Below the pieces are notes generated by a model. The model ran no database searches and had not been told where the DNA came from. It worked only from the letters and a program-made list of their open reading frames with translations. A DNA stretch of 40,298 nucleotides from Lachnospiraceae bacterium (lineage in GTDB: Bacteria > Bacillota > Clostridia > Lachnospirales > Lachnospiraceae): positions 1-40,298 of the forward strand of contig JAILAN010000157.1 in the NCBI GenBank assembly GCA_024681595.1. The letters run 5' to 3'. Within the stretch, counting starts at the first letter, position 1. Each line of letters begins with the position of its first letter. This document shows positions 6,215 through 15,106 of the stretch, in pieces. A program made the position numbers and the translations under genes.

Positions 6215-7212
6215 CTCAGGATGAGATAAATGAAATGCTGAAATCCTCCGCGCCCGGAGTTGTCGTAAACGATGAAAAGCCTGTCAGAAAATCAGGCTTT
6301 AGAAGCTGGCTTGACGGCGAGAACGATATTCTTTACAGCCACCTTAAGATGAAGCGCTCCTATGAGGATCATATCAAAAAGGAACCTACTCCCATGGAGC
6401 ACAATATCGAGAAGGCCAAAGTCAGATATGCCGTCTATGATATAGCGAACAACAGGGAATTAAAGATATTCAGGTGGGTGTATCGCATAGCAGCTATCTT
6501 ATTTTGCGTGGCACTGGCACTGGCGCTGACATTTACGGTATCGTATCTGCCTCCCGTAGGCGATCCGGGGACTCCCGCAAACTCCAGTGAGGTCGTTAAA
6601 AGGTATGTCGAGAACGGACTTGGCGAAACCGGAGCCACGAATATCGTATCGGGGATCATCCTGACCTACAGAGCATTTGACACCTTCGGAGAGACTAACG
6701 TGCTCTTTATAGCCACATGCTGCGTGATGTGCATGCTCCTTATAGATGAAAAGGTATTAAAAGGCGGTGCGGACACGGATTCCAAGTATGAGCCTAAAAA
6801 GGACGATATCCTTCAGATAACGGCCAAGGTTCTGTGCCCCATCATTTTTATATTCGGAATATATATCATACTTAACGGACAGCTCTCTCCCGGAGGAGGA
6901 TTCTCGGGAGGTGCCATCATGGGTGCCGGACTCATTCTCTTTGTGAGTGCGTTCGGATTCAAAACCACGCAGAAGTTTTTTAACGAGACGGTATACAAGA
7001 TCGCCAAGATCACGGCTTTGTGCATGTACGGGCTGATCGGATCGTATTTTTATATAACGGGTGCAAACGGCATAGCCAATCATATTCCTCTGGGAATACC
7101 CGGCCATATCCTGTCGGGAGGTATCATACTTCCCATCGATATTGCGGTCGGGATAGAGGTTGCCTGCACCATGTATGCATTTTATGCCCTCTTCAGAAGG
7201 GGAGGACTGTAA
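6211..7212 (+). CDS. Fusion of MbhE-like domain and Mrp subunit B, with cytosolic N-terminal extension
   Basis: 333 aa, much longer than MrpB (about 140). Three parts can be seen. Residues 1-85 are a charged soluble extension of unknown role (starts TQDEINEML). Residues about 86-180 hold a helix, a periplasmic loop and helices with TNIVSGIILTYRAFDTFGE, the MbhE/MrpA-C-terminal motif. Residues about 200-333 are MrpB (MnhB), with GQLSPGGGFSGG at about 223-234; the family usually has GHxxPGGGFxGG, so His is replaced by Gln. It thus completes the MrpA C-terminal functions that are missing from the antiporter subunits encoded downstream. GGAGG stands before the start. Confidence 0.88.
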   Translation: MTQDEINEMLKSSAPGVVVNDEKPVRKSGFRSWLDGENDILYSHLKMKRSYEDHIKKEPTPMEHNIEKAKVRYAVYDIANNRELKIFRWVYRIAAILFCVALALALTFTVSYLPPVGDPGTPANSSEVVKRYVENGLGETGATNIVSGIILTYRAFDTFGETNVLFIATCCVMCMLLIDEKVLKGGADTDSKYEPKKDDILQITAKVLCPIIFIFGIYIILNGQLSPGGGFSGGAIMGAGLILFVSAFGFKTTQKFFNETVYKIAKITALCMYGLIGSYFYITGANGIANHIPLGIPGHILSGGIILPIDIAVGIEVACTMYAFYALFRRGGL

Positions 7213-7224
7213 AGGGAGGCCTTG

Positions 7225-7599
7225 ATGGGACCCAATCTGCTGGCTAATTACACGGAAGCGATAGCACTGATCCTATTTTCCATAGGATTCGGCAATCTGC
7301 TGCTCCAGCCTAACCTGATCAAAAAAATAATCGGTCTTAATATAATGGATTCGGGTATGTATTTTTTCCTTGCGGAAAAAGGATATATCCGGGGGCATGT
7401 TGCGCCCATTGTCGTTGACGGCATAACGAGCACTGAAAAGTACATAAATCCCATTCCTTCGGGACTCGTGCTGACGGGTATCGTAGTATCTGTATCGGTT
7501 ACGGCCCTCATGCTTTCGCTGACGATAAGGCTCTATAAGAGATATCACACCTTAAACCTCGATGAGATATCGATGAAACTTAAGAAGGAGGGGCTTTGA
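7225..7599 (+). CDS. mrpC: Mrp-type antiporter subunit C (NuoK-like)
   Basis: 124 aa, three membrane helices. It is the NuoK homologue of Mrp complexes: the first helix holds a Glu (TEAIALILFSIGFGNL), and helix 2 IIGLNIMDSGMYFFL and helix 3 match MrpC. Canonical MrpC carries GLNxLxxAxNLF; the version here is divergent, as in Mbh MbhG. The ATG at 7225 follows AAAGGGAGG; an in-frame TTG at 7222 is less likely. It overlaps the following gene as TGATG. Confidence 0.88.
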   Translation: MGPNLLANYTEAIALILFSIGFGNLLLQPNLIKKIIGLNIMDSGMYFFLAEKGYIRGHVAPIVVDGITSTEKYINPIPSGLVLTGIVVSVSVTALMLSLTIRLYKRYHTLNLDEISMKLKKEGL

Positions 7600-9176
7600 T
7601 GGATTTTGTCCGGAATTTTCCAGCAATCTCCATATTGATCTGCATGTTCGCAGCCATCGTAAGCTCCGGCTTAAAGGGCAGGTCTGCGAGACTCCTTAAT
7701 ACCGTTCTGGTACTGGTTGTTTTTGCACTGTCGCTCATTACCTTTGCCTGGTGTATTGCTAACGGCAATTATACAGTCTATGTGATGGGTGTATTTCCTG
7801 CACCCTTCGGTAATGAGATAAGATTCGGAGTTCTTGAATCCGGAATGGCCCTTTTTTTCAGCATCATCATGATGCTCTCGATCTGGGGCGGACGCCAAAA
7901 GATGAAGGATGAAGTGGCCACTGACAAGGAATTCCTCTACTACGTATTTCTGAATCTGCTTTTTAGCTCACTGCTGGCGCTCGTATATACCAACGACCTT
8001 TTTACCGCATACGTATTTGTTGAGATAAACACCATATCCGCGTGTGGGATCATTGTGATAAGGGAAAACGGACGGACCATAGAGGCAGGTGTCAGATACA
8101 TGATCATGTCGCTTCTCGGGTCAGGATTGCTGCTCCTTGGAATAATGATGACCTATGATATTACAGGTCATCTGCTGATGAGCAATATCAAAGAATCAGT
8201 GGAACAGATTTATACCTCGGGAGAAAACCTGATCCCGCTCGTTGTAACGATAGCTCTGCTTACAACCGGTCTGGCGATCAAGAGTGCTCTTTTCCCGTTC
8301 CACAGCTGGCTGCCCGATGCATACGGTTATTCTACGGTTTCGTCGGCGGCAATACTCTCGAGTCTGGTATCAAAGGGCTACATATTCCTGCTGATAAAGA
8401 TATTCTACAGAGTTATCGGCTTTGACATCATAAAGGCATCAAAACTTTTGAATGTTCTTTTCGTGTTCGGACTTATAGCCATGATAAGCGGTTCGATGAG
8501 CGCGATAAGGGAGAATGATATCAGGCGTATGATAGCCTTTTCATCAATAGCGCAGATCGGATATATCTATATGGGCTTTGGAATGGGCACAACGGCAGGA
8601 ATGGTCGCCTCGATATTCCATATACTGTCACATGCCGCTACGAAATCAATGCTGTTTATCTCCGCTATAGGCCTGACGGATGTATCACACGGATCAAGGC
8701 ATTTCGTAGATCTGACGGGTTCGGCCCATAGGAACAGGATAGCCGGGATAGGATTTCTGACGGGATCGCTTTCCATGGTCGGTATCCCGCTGTTTTCGGG
8801 ATTCATCAGCAAACTTCAGTTCATGGATGCTGCAGTATCCCTCTCATACCGCAAGATGTTGCCGGCACTTATAGTCCTGGGTGTCAGCACCATTTTAAAT
8901 GCCATCTACTTCATGAAGACAGTCATCAGGATATATATGCCTCTTGATAAGCTCGGAGCCAACAGGGCTCAGGCTGACGTGGCTACAAATACCGTACCTT
9001 CCACAAAAAGAATGGGTATCAACGGCGTGGTTGAAGAAAACGATGTGATACTTTTCAGACAGGAAAAGCTCTACGGATTCACGATAATATTGTTCGTTAC
9101 ACTGAACATAGCACTCGGCGTATGTTCAAATACCGTCCTTGAATGGATAAGGACGGGGATAAGGATGTTCTCATGA
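7599..9176 (+). CDS. Mrp/complex I antiporter-type ion-channel subunit 1 (MrpD/NuoN-like)
   Basis: 525 aa, about 14 membrane helices, Proton_antipo_M fold. Charged residues of the ion path are all present: E142 in VFVEINT (helix 5), K228 in LAIKSALFPFHSWLP (helix 7), K259 in VSKGYIF (helix 8) and K405 in GFISKLQF (helix 12). It is the member nearest to MrpD/NuoN type by its HSWLPDAYG motif. Residues about 455-485 form a hydrophilic loop not common in MrpD. First of four homologous channel genes in a row. The ATG at 7599 follows AAGGAGG; a TTG at 7596 is possible. Confidence 0.92.
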   Translation: MDFVRNFPAISILICMFAAIVSSGLKGRSARLLNTVLVLVVFALSLITFAWCIANGNYTVYVMGVFPAPFGNEIRFGVLESGMALFFSIIMMLSIWGGRQKMKDEVATDKEFLYYVFLNLLFSSLLALVYTNDLFTAYVFVEINTISACGIIVIRENGRTIEAGVRYMIMSLLGSGLLLLGIMMTYDITGHLLMSNIKESVEQIYTSGENLIPLVVTIALLTTGLAIKSALFPFHSWLPDAYGYSTVSSAAILSSLVSKGYIFLLIKIFYRVIGFDIIKASKLLNVLFVFGLIAMISGSMSAIRENDIRRMIAFSSIAQIGYIYMGFGMGTTAGMVASIFHILSHAATKSMLFISAIGLTDVSHGSRHFVDLTGSAHRNRIAGIGFLTGSLSMVGIPLFSGFISKLQFMDAAVSLSYRKMLPALIVLGVSTILNAIYFMKTVIRIYMPLDKLGANRAQADVATNTVPSTKRMGINGVVEENDVILFRQEKLYGFTIILFVTLNIALGVCSNTVLEWIRTGIRMFS

Positions 9177-10654
9177 TACCGGCTGTGATCTTGCTTCCAA
9201 TCGTATCCGGAGCAATACTTCTTATCCTCAGGGACAGGATCCTTGACTATAAGAAGATATGCATTTATACGGGCAGTATACTGACCGTGTGGCTTGCTGC
9301 GGTCCTTTATACGATATTTACCGGGCAGGAGAGCGTGACATTACTGAGTCTTAACGATGAATTAAAGCTCGGATTTGCCATGGATGATACCGGCAGGATA
9401 TTTGCTCTTGTTATGGCTGTTGTCTGGACGCTGGCCGGATTTTATTCGTTTGAATATATGAAGCATGAAGATTCGGTAAAGAGATTCTTCGGGTTTTATC
9501 TGATGGTGCCGGGTGCGTTGATGGGACTGTGCTTTGCGGGAAATCTCTTTACGTATTATGCGTTCTACGAATTTATGACGTTGCTGTCATTTCCTCTTGT
9601 TCTGCATAACGGTTCAAGACAGGCACTTATGGCTGCACTTAAATACCTGTTCTACTCCTTTGCCGGTGCATATATGGTTCTTTTTGGGCTTTATTTCGTA
9701 TACAGATATTCATCAGATCCCACATGCGCATTTTCATATGGAGGGATCATTGACATAAACAGCGCGCCGGGTACGGTCATCAGACTGTCCCTTATGCTGA
9801 TGATCCTGGGATTTTCGGTCAAGGCCGGAATGTTCCCCATGCACGGATGGCTTCTTACAGCGCATCCGGTAGCACCGTCACCTGCATCCGCAGTACTGTC
9901 CGGAATCATAGTTAAGGCCGGAGTACTCGGAATCATCAGAGTCATCTTTTATGTTTTCGGAAGCGATTACTATGCAGGCTGCGGAATACGTACAGTATGT
10001 CTTATCCTAAGCCTCATTACCGTATTTATGGGCTCAATGCTCGCATATCGGGAAAAGGTTCTGAAAAAGAGACTTGCCTATTCAACGGTCAGCCAGATCT
10101 CGTATATCCTGTTCGGACTGTTTATGACGGATCCGGTTTCATATAAAGGAGCGATCCTTCACGTTATCGCACATGCATGCATAAAATGTGTTCTGTTCCT
10201 GTGTGCAGGATCGATCATTTATATAACGGGATCTACCAGAGTGGATGAATTGAGGGGTATAGGCAAAAAGATGCCTGTCATGATGTGGTGCTTTACCATT
10301 GCGTCCCTCGGTCTTATCGGGATACCGCCTCTGGGCGGATTTACTTCCAAGTGGTTCCTGTGCATCGGGGCGCTCAAAGCCGGTGTTCCCGTATTTGGTA
10401 TCCTTGGACCTGCGATACTCCTTGTTTCGGCATTGTTGACCGCGGGTTATCTGCTCCCGATCTCTATCAACGCTTTTTTGCCGGGAGATAAGTTTGAAAC
10501 CGATGCACTGACAGCAGAGGTTACCGGCAGCGCAGGCAGTAAATATCATGCCTACACTGTTGCTAAGGAACCTTCGCTTATGATGCTGATACCCATGATC
10601 ATTTTGACAGTACTGTCAGCTTTGATCGGAATGTTTCCGGAGGTGATGCTATGA
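9173..10654 (+). CDS. Mrp/complex I antiporter-type ion-channel subunit 2
   Basis: 493 aa, about 14 membrane helices, Proton_antipo_M fold. Ion-path residues are E133 (FYEFMT), K217 (FSVKAGMFP), K248 (IIVKAGV) and K393 (FTSKWFL). HGWLLTAHPVAPSPASA departs from the usual HxWLPxAHP by losing the Pro after Leu. It resembles the next gene most closely (shared Y-M-K-H-E stretch before a long helix and FFGFY), suggesting an old tandem duplication. The frame is open from 9143, but the ATG at 9173 overlaps the upstream stop (ATGA) and gives a normal first helix. Confidence 0.92.
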   Translation: MIPAVILLPIVSGAILLILRDRILDYKKICIYTGSILTVWLAAVLYTIFTGQESVTLLSLNDELKLGFAMDDTGRIFALVMAVVWTLAGFYSFEYMKHEDSVKRFFGFYLMVPGALMGLCFAGNLFTYYAFYEFMTLLSFPLVLHNGSRQALMAALKYLFYSFAGAYMVLFGLYFVYRYSSDPTCAFSYGGIIDINSAPGTVIRLSLMLMILGFSVKAGMFPMHGWLLTAHPVAPSPASAVLSGIIVKAGVLGIIRVIFYVFGSDYYAGCGIRTVCLILSLITVFMGSMLAYREKVLKKRLAYSTVSQISYILFGLFMTDPVSYKGAILHVIAHACIKCVLFLCAGSIIYITGSTRVDELRGIGKKMPVMMWCFTIASLGLIGIPPLGGFTSKWFLCIGALKAGVPVFGILGPAILLVSALLTAGYLLPISINAFLPGDKFETDALTAEVTGSAGSKYHAYTVAKEPSLMMLIPMIILTVLSALIGMFPEVML

Positions 10655-12201
10655 GTGCTCATATTTCTAATATCTGGTATGTGATACTCGTAATGCTGCC
10701 TTTAGTCGGAAGTATCGGGATATTCTTTATACCATTTAAGAAACGCTCATATATGTGCATATATACTGAAGTGCTGACCGTTGCAACATCGATCCTGTCA
10801 TTTGTGATAATGACGCACCGACCCCGGAACCCCATCGATATCATGACCTTTGTTTCAAAGTTCTCGATCACACTGGGATACGACGGAATGGGCAGCATAT
10901 TCGGAGGATTGATATCATTCCTGTGGCCGTTCGCGACATTGTATGCGTTTGATTACATGAAGCATGAAGCAGGTGACAACACTGCCAAAGAATCGACATT
11001 CTTCGGTTTTTACACAATGACATTCGGCGTGACTCTGGGTATAGCATGTGCATCGAATCTGCTGACCATGTATGTATTTTATGAAATGCTGACTCTGGTC
11101 ACGGTGCCGCTCATAATCTTTACTCTGTCCAGAGAAGCAACACTCGCCACGAGAACCTACCTTTACTACTCCCTGGGAGGCGCGGGATTCGGATTCATTA
11201 CGCTGGTGTTCCTTAGTAATTTCGGTAACAGTCTGGATTTTGCGCTCGGCGGGATACTTAACTATAACAGTGCACTAAATGCCGTAGAGGTAGCGGAGGG
11301 AACAATAGCCGGCGCCATGCAGTCATTGCCCGCAGACCTTATGAGACTCGTTTATCTGTTCGGCTTCTTCGGATTCGGTGTTAAGGCAGCAGTATTTCCT
11401 CTGTCTTCATGGCTTCCGAAGGCCGGTGTGGCACCGACCCCGGTTACCGCGCTGCTGCACGCGGTTGCGGTCGTAAAGGCCGGCGCATTTGCAATATTAA
11501 GGATCACATATTACAGCTTTGGGACCGATCTTCTAAAGGGGTCATTTGCGCAGTATATTCCGATGGCATTTGCCCTGTTCACTATAGTCTACGGATGTTC
11601 GCAGGCTGTAAGGGAAAGACACTTAAAGAGAAGACTGGCGTATTCCACGATATCGAATCTGTCATATATCCTGTTCGGGGCTCTTATTATGACACCTCTC
11701 GGAATGACAGGTGCGCTGACACATATGCTGTTCCACGGAGTTATGAAGATATGCTCATTCTTTTGTGCGGGAGCAGTAATAGCCGGAACCGGCAGGGAAT
11801 ATGTATATGAGATGGACGGACTGGGACGACGCATGCCGGGAGTATTCGGAGCCTTTACCGTAAGCTCCCTTTCACTGATGGGAGTTCCGCTCCTTTGCGG
11901 ATTCCTCAGTAAATATAATCTGGCTGTGGCCGCCGTGGATGCAGGAGATACAATAGCGTGCCTGGGCATAGGGGCATTGCTTATCTCGGCTCTCCTTACC
12001 GCGATCTATATGCTTCAGATAGTGGTCCGGGCCTTTTTCCCTGAAAAGGGATTTAATTATTCAACATTGGAACGTTTCCATGATCCGGGTTGGAAGATGC
12101 TGCTTCCTCTGGCTGTTTTCGTGATCCTGATGATATATTTCGGACTGTTTGGCAATAATATCGTGATGCTGCTAAAGGATGTGGCGAACGGGAGCTTTTG
12201 A
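10651..12201 (+). CDS. Mrp/complex I antiporter-type ion-channel subunit 3
   Basis: 516 aa, about 14 membrane helices. Ion-path residues are E145 (FYEMLT), K245 (FGVKAAVFP), K276 (AVVKAGAF) and K421 (FLSKYNL). SSWLPKAGVAPTPVTALLHA matches MrpA/NuoL-type proteins better than MrpD, so it may take the MrpA N-terminal role; it lacks the MbhD/MbhE tail, which this operon encodes elsewhere. Residues 205-230 form an additional loop. The start overlaps the upstream gene by ATGA and follows GGAGGTG. Confidence 0.92.
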   Translation: MSAHISNIWYVILVMLPLVGSIGIFFIPFKKRSYMCIYTEVLTVATSILSFVIMTHRPRNPIDIMTFVSKFSITLGYDGMGSIFGGLISFLWPFATLYAFDYMKHEAGDNTAKESTFFGFYTMTFGVTLGIACASNLLTMYVFYEMLTLVTVPLIIFTLSREATLATRTYLYYSLGGAGFGFITLVFLSNFGNSLDFALGGILNYNSALNAVEVAEGTIAGAMQSLPADLMRLVYLFGFFGFGVKAAVFPLSSWLPKAGVAPTPVTALLHAVAVVKAGAFAILRITYYSFGTDLLKGSFAQYIPMAFALFTIVYGCSQAVRERHLKRRLAYSTISNLSYILFGALIMTPLGMTGALTHMLFHGVMKICSFFCAGAVIAGTGREYVYEMDGLGRRMPGVFGAFTVSSLSLMGVPLLCGFLSKYNLAVAAVDAGDTIACLGIGALLISALLTAIYMLQIVVRAFFPEKGFNYSTLERFHDPGWKMLLPLAVFVILMIYFGLFGNNIVMLLKDVANGSF

Positions 12202-14120
12202 GTGATATGACAGGATATCTGTGTGGCAATCAAATAAGTTTTGCTTTTGACGGATTCAGACTGATCTATTCGGGAATGGCTGTATTCATGTGGGCGATGT
12301 GCGCTCTTTTGTCGCCCGAATATTTTAAGACCTATAAGAACCGGGGCAGATATTATGCCTTTTTTGCTATCACACTCATTGCTCTTATAGGAGTGTTCCT
12401 CTCTGCAGATCTGTTCACGACATTTATATTCTTTGAAATAATGTCGCTCACATCTTATGTCTGGGTGGCACAGGATGAAAAGGAAAAATCACTTCGCGCC
12501 GCCGCAACATACCTTGGCGTAGCCGTTATAGGCGGACTTGTTATGCTGATGGGGCTCTTTATGCTCTATGACCTTACAGGTACGCTGTCTGTAACCGGCA
12601 TAAATGAAGCCATTAATGATCTTAAGGCATCGGGACTTTATGAAGAGGCTCTCCTTAACCGAAAACTCCGCATTATAGGGGCTTTGATCTTCACGGGATT
12701 TGCCGCCAAAGCAGGCGTTTATCCCCTTCATATATGGCTCCCCAAGGCACACCCCGTGGCACCTGCTCCGGCATCAGCGCTGCTATCCGGAATACTCACA
12801 AAATCGGGTGTATTCGGAGTCCTCATAGTGACACTCTATATGATGGAGGAGGATCAGGGCTGGGCCAAGGCGATGCTCGTTCTGGGCCTTATCACAATGC
12901 TGCTTGGAGCTATACTTGCCCTGTTTTCAACAGACCTTAAAAGGACACTGGCCTGTTCTTCGATGTCGCAGATAGGCTTTATAATGACCGGCATCGGAAT
13001 GGGATCAATGCTTGGTGAGCACGGTCAGATAGCGCTTCGCGGAACCTTCCTTCACATGCTGAACCACTCGATGATCAAACTGGTGCTGTTCCTGGCAGCG
13101 GGTGTAGTCTACTTTAATCTTCATGAGCTGGATCTTAACAGGATAAGGGGCTTTGGACGCAACAAGAATTTCCTTAAGATAGTCTTTCTTATCGGAGCCT
13201 GCTCGATAGCGGGTATACCCATGTTCAGCGGATATGTTTCAAAAACACTGCTTCATGAAGGAATACTGGAAGGATCCGAAATCCTGGGAATCGGAGCGAC
13301 CCATATTACAGAGTGGATATTCCTGTTTTCCGGTGGATGCACACTGGCATATATGCTGAAGCTGTTCATGGCGATTTTTATAGAAAAGAACAAAGATGAA
13401 GATCTTCAGAAGGAATATGACGAAATGAAGACCTTAAATCACCATACAGGCAGGAGATACATCGGACTGATGTCAACGATCGCCCTGTCACTTAGCGCGG
13501 CTGCGCTCTTTGTTCCGGGCATTCTGCCTTATCAGATCATGGACAGGGCAGCAGGATCAGCCTTCGGATTTTTAAGGCTTAATGGGGAACTTCATCATGT
13601 TGATTATTTCTCATTTGAAAATCTGAAGGGAAGTCTCATATCCATAACAGTCGGGATCATCATGTATTTTGTATTTGTCAGGGGCTTTACGGTCAAAGAC
13701 GGGGAATACGTAGACAGATGGCCCTCAAAGCTCGATCTCGAGGATCTGATATACAGGCCTGTATTGCTGGTGATACTTCCAACCATTGGAACGTTCTTTG
13801 CAAGGATATGTGACAACCTCATAGATGCGATCATAGTACTGCTTCGCAAGACGCTCTATTCAGATAAGCCTATCCCGAGAGAATATACAGAGGGTAATGC
13901 CATAACCCATGCGGTAGGCGATTGCCTGGATGACATACACAGAGGGCTTGCAGGATCTGACAGAGAGCCGCTTCGAAGCTATGAACACAGGCTGGCCATG
14001 TGGTATCTGATGGTATCTGAGAACGGAAACATAATTTCGCGTTCCCTCTCGTTCGGGCTGGCTCTGGCATCTGTCGGACTGCTGTTTACCATTGGTTACG
14101 TTATCATATATCTGTTATAA
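12198..14120 (+). CDS. Mrp/complex I antiporter-type ion-channel subunit 4, short N-terminus and long C-terminal extension
   Basis: 640 aa counting from TTG (12198, overlapping the upstream stop); the ATG at 12207 is the alternative and only removes three residues. Ion-path residues are E80 (FFEIMS), K171 (AAKAGVYPLHIWLPKAHP), K202 (LTKSGVF) and K349 (YVSKTLL). The first helix Glu lies about 60 residues earlier than in the other three subunits, so the usual helices 1-2 are absent. After the channel core (to about 430) come further helices and an amphipathic stretch, to residue 640, that resembles in position the long C-terminal part of NuoL/Hyf-type proteins. Last gene of the operon; I see no terminator after it. 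Confidence 0.88.
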   Translation: MSDMTGYLCGNQISFAFDGFRLIYSGMAVFMWAMCALLSPEYFKTYKNRGRYYAFFAITLIALIGVFLSADLFTTFIFFEIMSLTSYVWVAQDEKEKSLRAAATYLGVAVIGGLVMLMGLFMLYDLTGTLSVTGINEAINDLKASGLYEEALLNRKLRIIGALIFTGFAAKAGVYPLHIWLPKAHPVAPAPASALLSGILTKSGVFGVLIVTLYMMEEDQGWAKAMLVLGLITMLLGAILALFSTDLKRTLACSSMSQIGFIMTGIGMGSMLGEHGQIALRGTFLHMLNHSMIKLVLFLAAGVVYFNLHELDLNRIRGFGRNKNFLKIVFLIGACSIAGIPMFSGYVSKTLLHEGILEGSEILGIGATHITEWIFLFSGGCTLAYMLKLFMAIFIEKNKDEDLQKEYDEMKTLNHHTGRRYIGLMSTIALSLSAAALFVPGILPYQIMDRAAGSAFGFLRLNGELHHVDYFSFENLKGSLISITVGIIMYFVFVRGFTVKDGEYVDRWPSKLDLEDLIYRPVLLVILPTIGTFFARICDNLIDAIIVLLRKTLYSDKPIPREYTEGNAITHAVGDCLDDIHRGLAGSDREPLRSYEHRLAMWYLMVSENGNIISRSLSFGLALASVGLLFTIGYVIIYLL

Positions 14121-14130
14121 ATATCAGTAT

Positions 14131-14159
14131 TTGACTGAATTCTATAATAAATCTATAAT
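14131..14159 (+). promoter_or_regulatory. Predicted sigma-A promoter of ispE
   Basis: TTGACT (14131-14136), exactly 17 bp, TATAAT (14154-14159): near-consensus. Start point near 14166, about 37 bases before the ispE ATG. Confidence 0.75.
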
Positions 14160-14202
14160 GAATTTATAATTGCACATTGTATACAAAAACGGAGTATCTA
14201 TT

Positions 14203-15093
14203 ATGATAAGGAGAAAGGCATACGCTAAGATCAATCTGGCCCTCGATATCACAGGTGTTAAGGACAATGGTTACCATGAGCTTAAGACCGTTATGCAGAC
14301 GATCAATCTGTTTGATACGCTGACTTTTGATAAAAATCCCGGCGCGGATCGCCTGATCACTCTTGAGGTTCTGGATGATCCTTTCCCCGAATCAGATCCT
14401 GTTCCGGTCCAAAACAATCTCGTATACAAAGCAGCTAAACTGGTTTTTGATACATACAACATAGACACACCCGTTATTATAACGTTAAAAAAGAACATTC
14501 CGATCGCCGCGGGACTGGGAGGCGGATCCAGTGATGCAGCGGCCACGATCCGCGGATTAAATTCTCTTTTAAACCTGGATTTGTCCTTTGAGAAGATGTG
14601 CGGACTCGGAGCCGAACTCGGTGCGGATGTTCCGTTCTGCATAATGGGAGGAACAGCCCTGGCCGGCGGAGTTGGTGAGGTTTTAAAGCGCATACCGAAT
14701 CCACCCCAGTGTTATTTATTGATAGCCAAGCCTGATATCAGTGTTTCAACTAAGCACGTTTATGAGGAATACGACAAACTGACCGAAGTTGAGCATCCTG
14801 ATGTAGACGGACTCGTCGAAGGTGTTTTAAATCAGGATTTATTGAAAGTAACACAGTCGTTAGGGAATGTTCTTGAATATGTGACTGTTAATGAACATCC
14901 TGTTATTAATGAGATAAAAGATAACTTAAAGGACAGGGGAGCATGGAACTGCCTCATGAGCGGATCGGGTCCTACCGTCTTTGGAGTGTTCATGGACCAT
15001 ATGCTCGCTGCCAAAGCAGAAAAGAGCCTGTTCGATAATGGTCTTGCCAAAGAAACCTTCATTACAACATATATTAATAACGTAGATACGTGA
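14203..15093 (+). CDS. ispE: 4-diphosphocytidyl-2-C-methyl-D-erythritol kinase
   Basis: 296 aa, GHMP kinase family, fourth dedicated step of the MEP isoprenoid pathway (phosphorylates CDP-ME at the 2-hydroxyl). Seen: RKAYAKINLAL at residues 4-14 with the catalytic Lys9, PIAAGLGGGSSDAAA at 100-114 (ATP loop), and LGADVPFC at 139-146 with the catalytic Asp142. SGSGPTVFGV near the C-terminus is the third GHMP motif. The start is at 14203 with GGAG eight bases upstream; an open frame from 14170 is not used. Head of a three-gene run with the GntR regulator and the DUF1934 protein. Confidence 0.96.
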   Translation: MIRRKAYAKINLALDITGVKDNGYHELKTVMQTINLFDTLTFDKNPGADRLITLEVLDDPFPESDPVPVQNNLVYKAAKLVFDTYNIDTPVIITLKKNIPIAAGLGGGSSDAAATIRGLNSLLNLDLSFEKMCGLGAELGADVPFCIMGGTALAGGVGEVLKRIPNPPQCYLLIAKPDISVSTKHVYEEYDKLTEVEHPDVDGLVEGVLNQDLLKVTQSLGNVLEYVTVNEHPVINEIKDNLKDRGAWNCLMSGSGPTVFGVFMDHMLAAKAEKSLFDNGLAKETFITTYINNVDT

Positions 15094-15106
15094 TAAACGG
15101 TACCTG

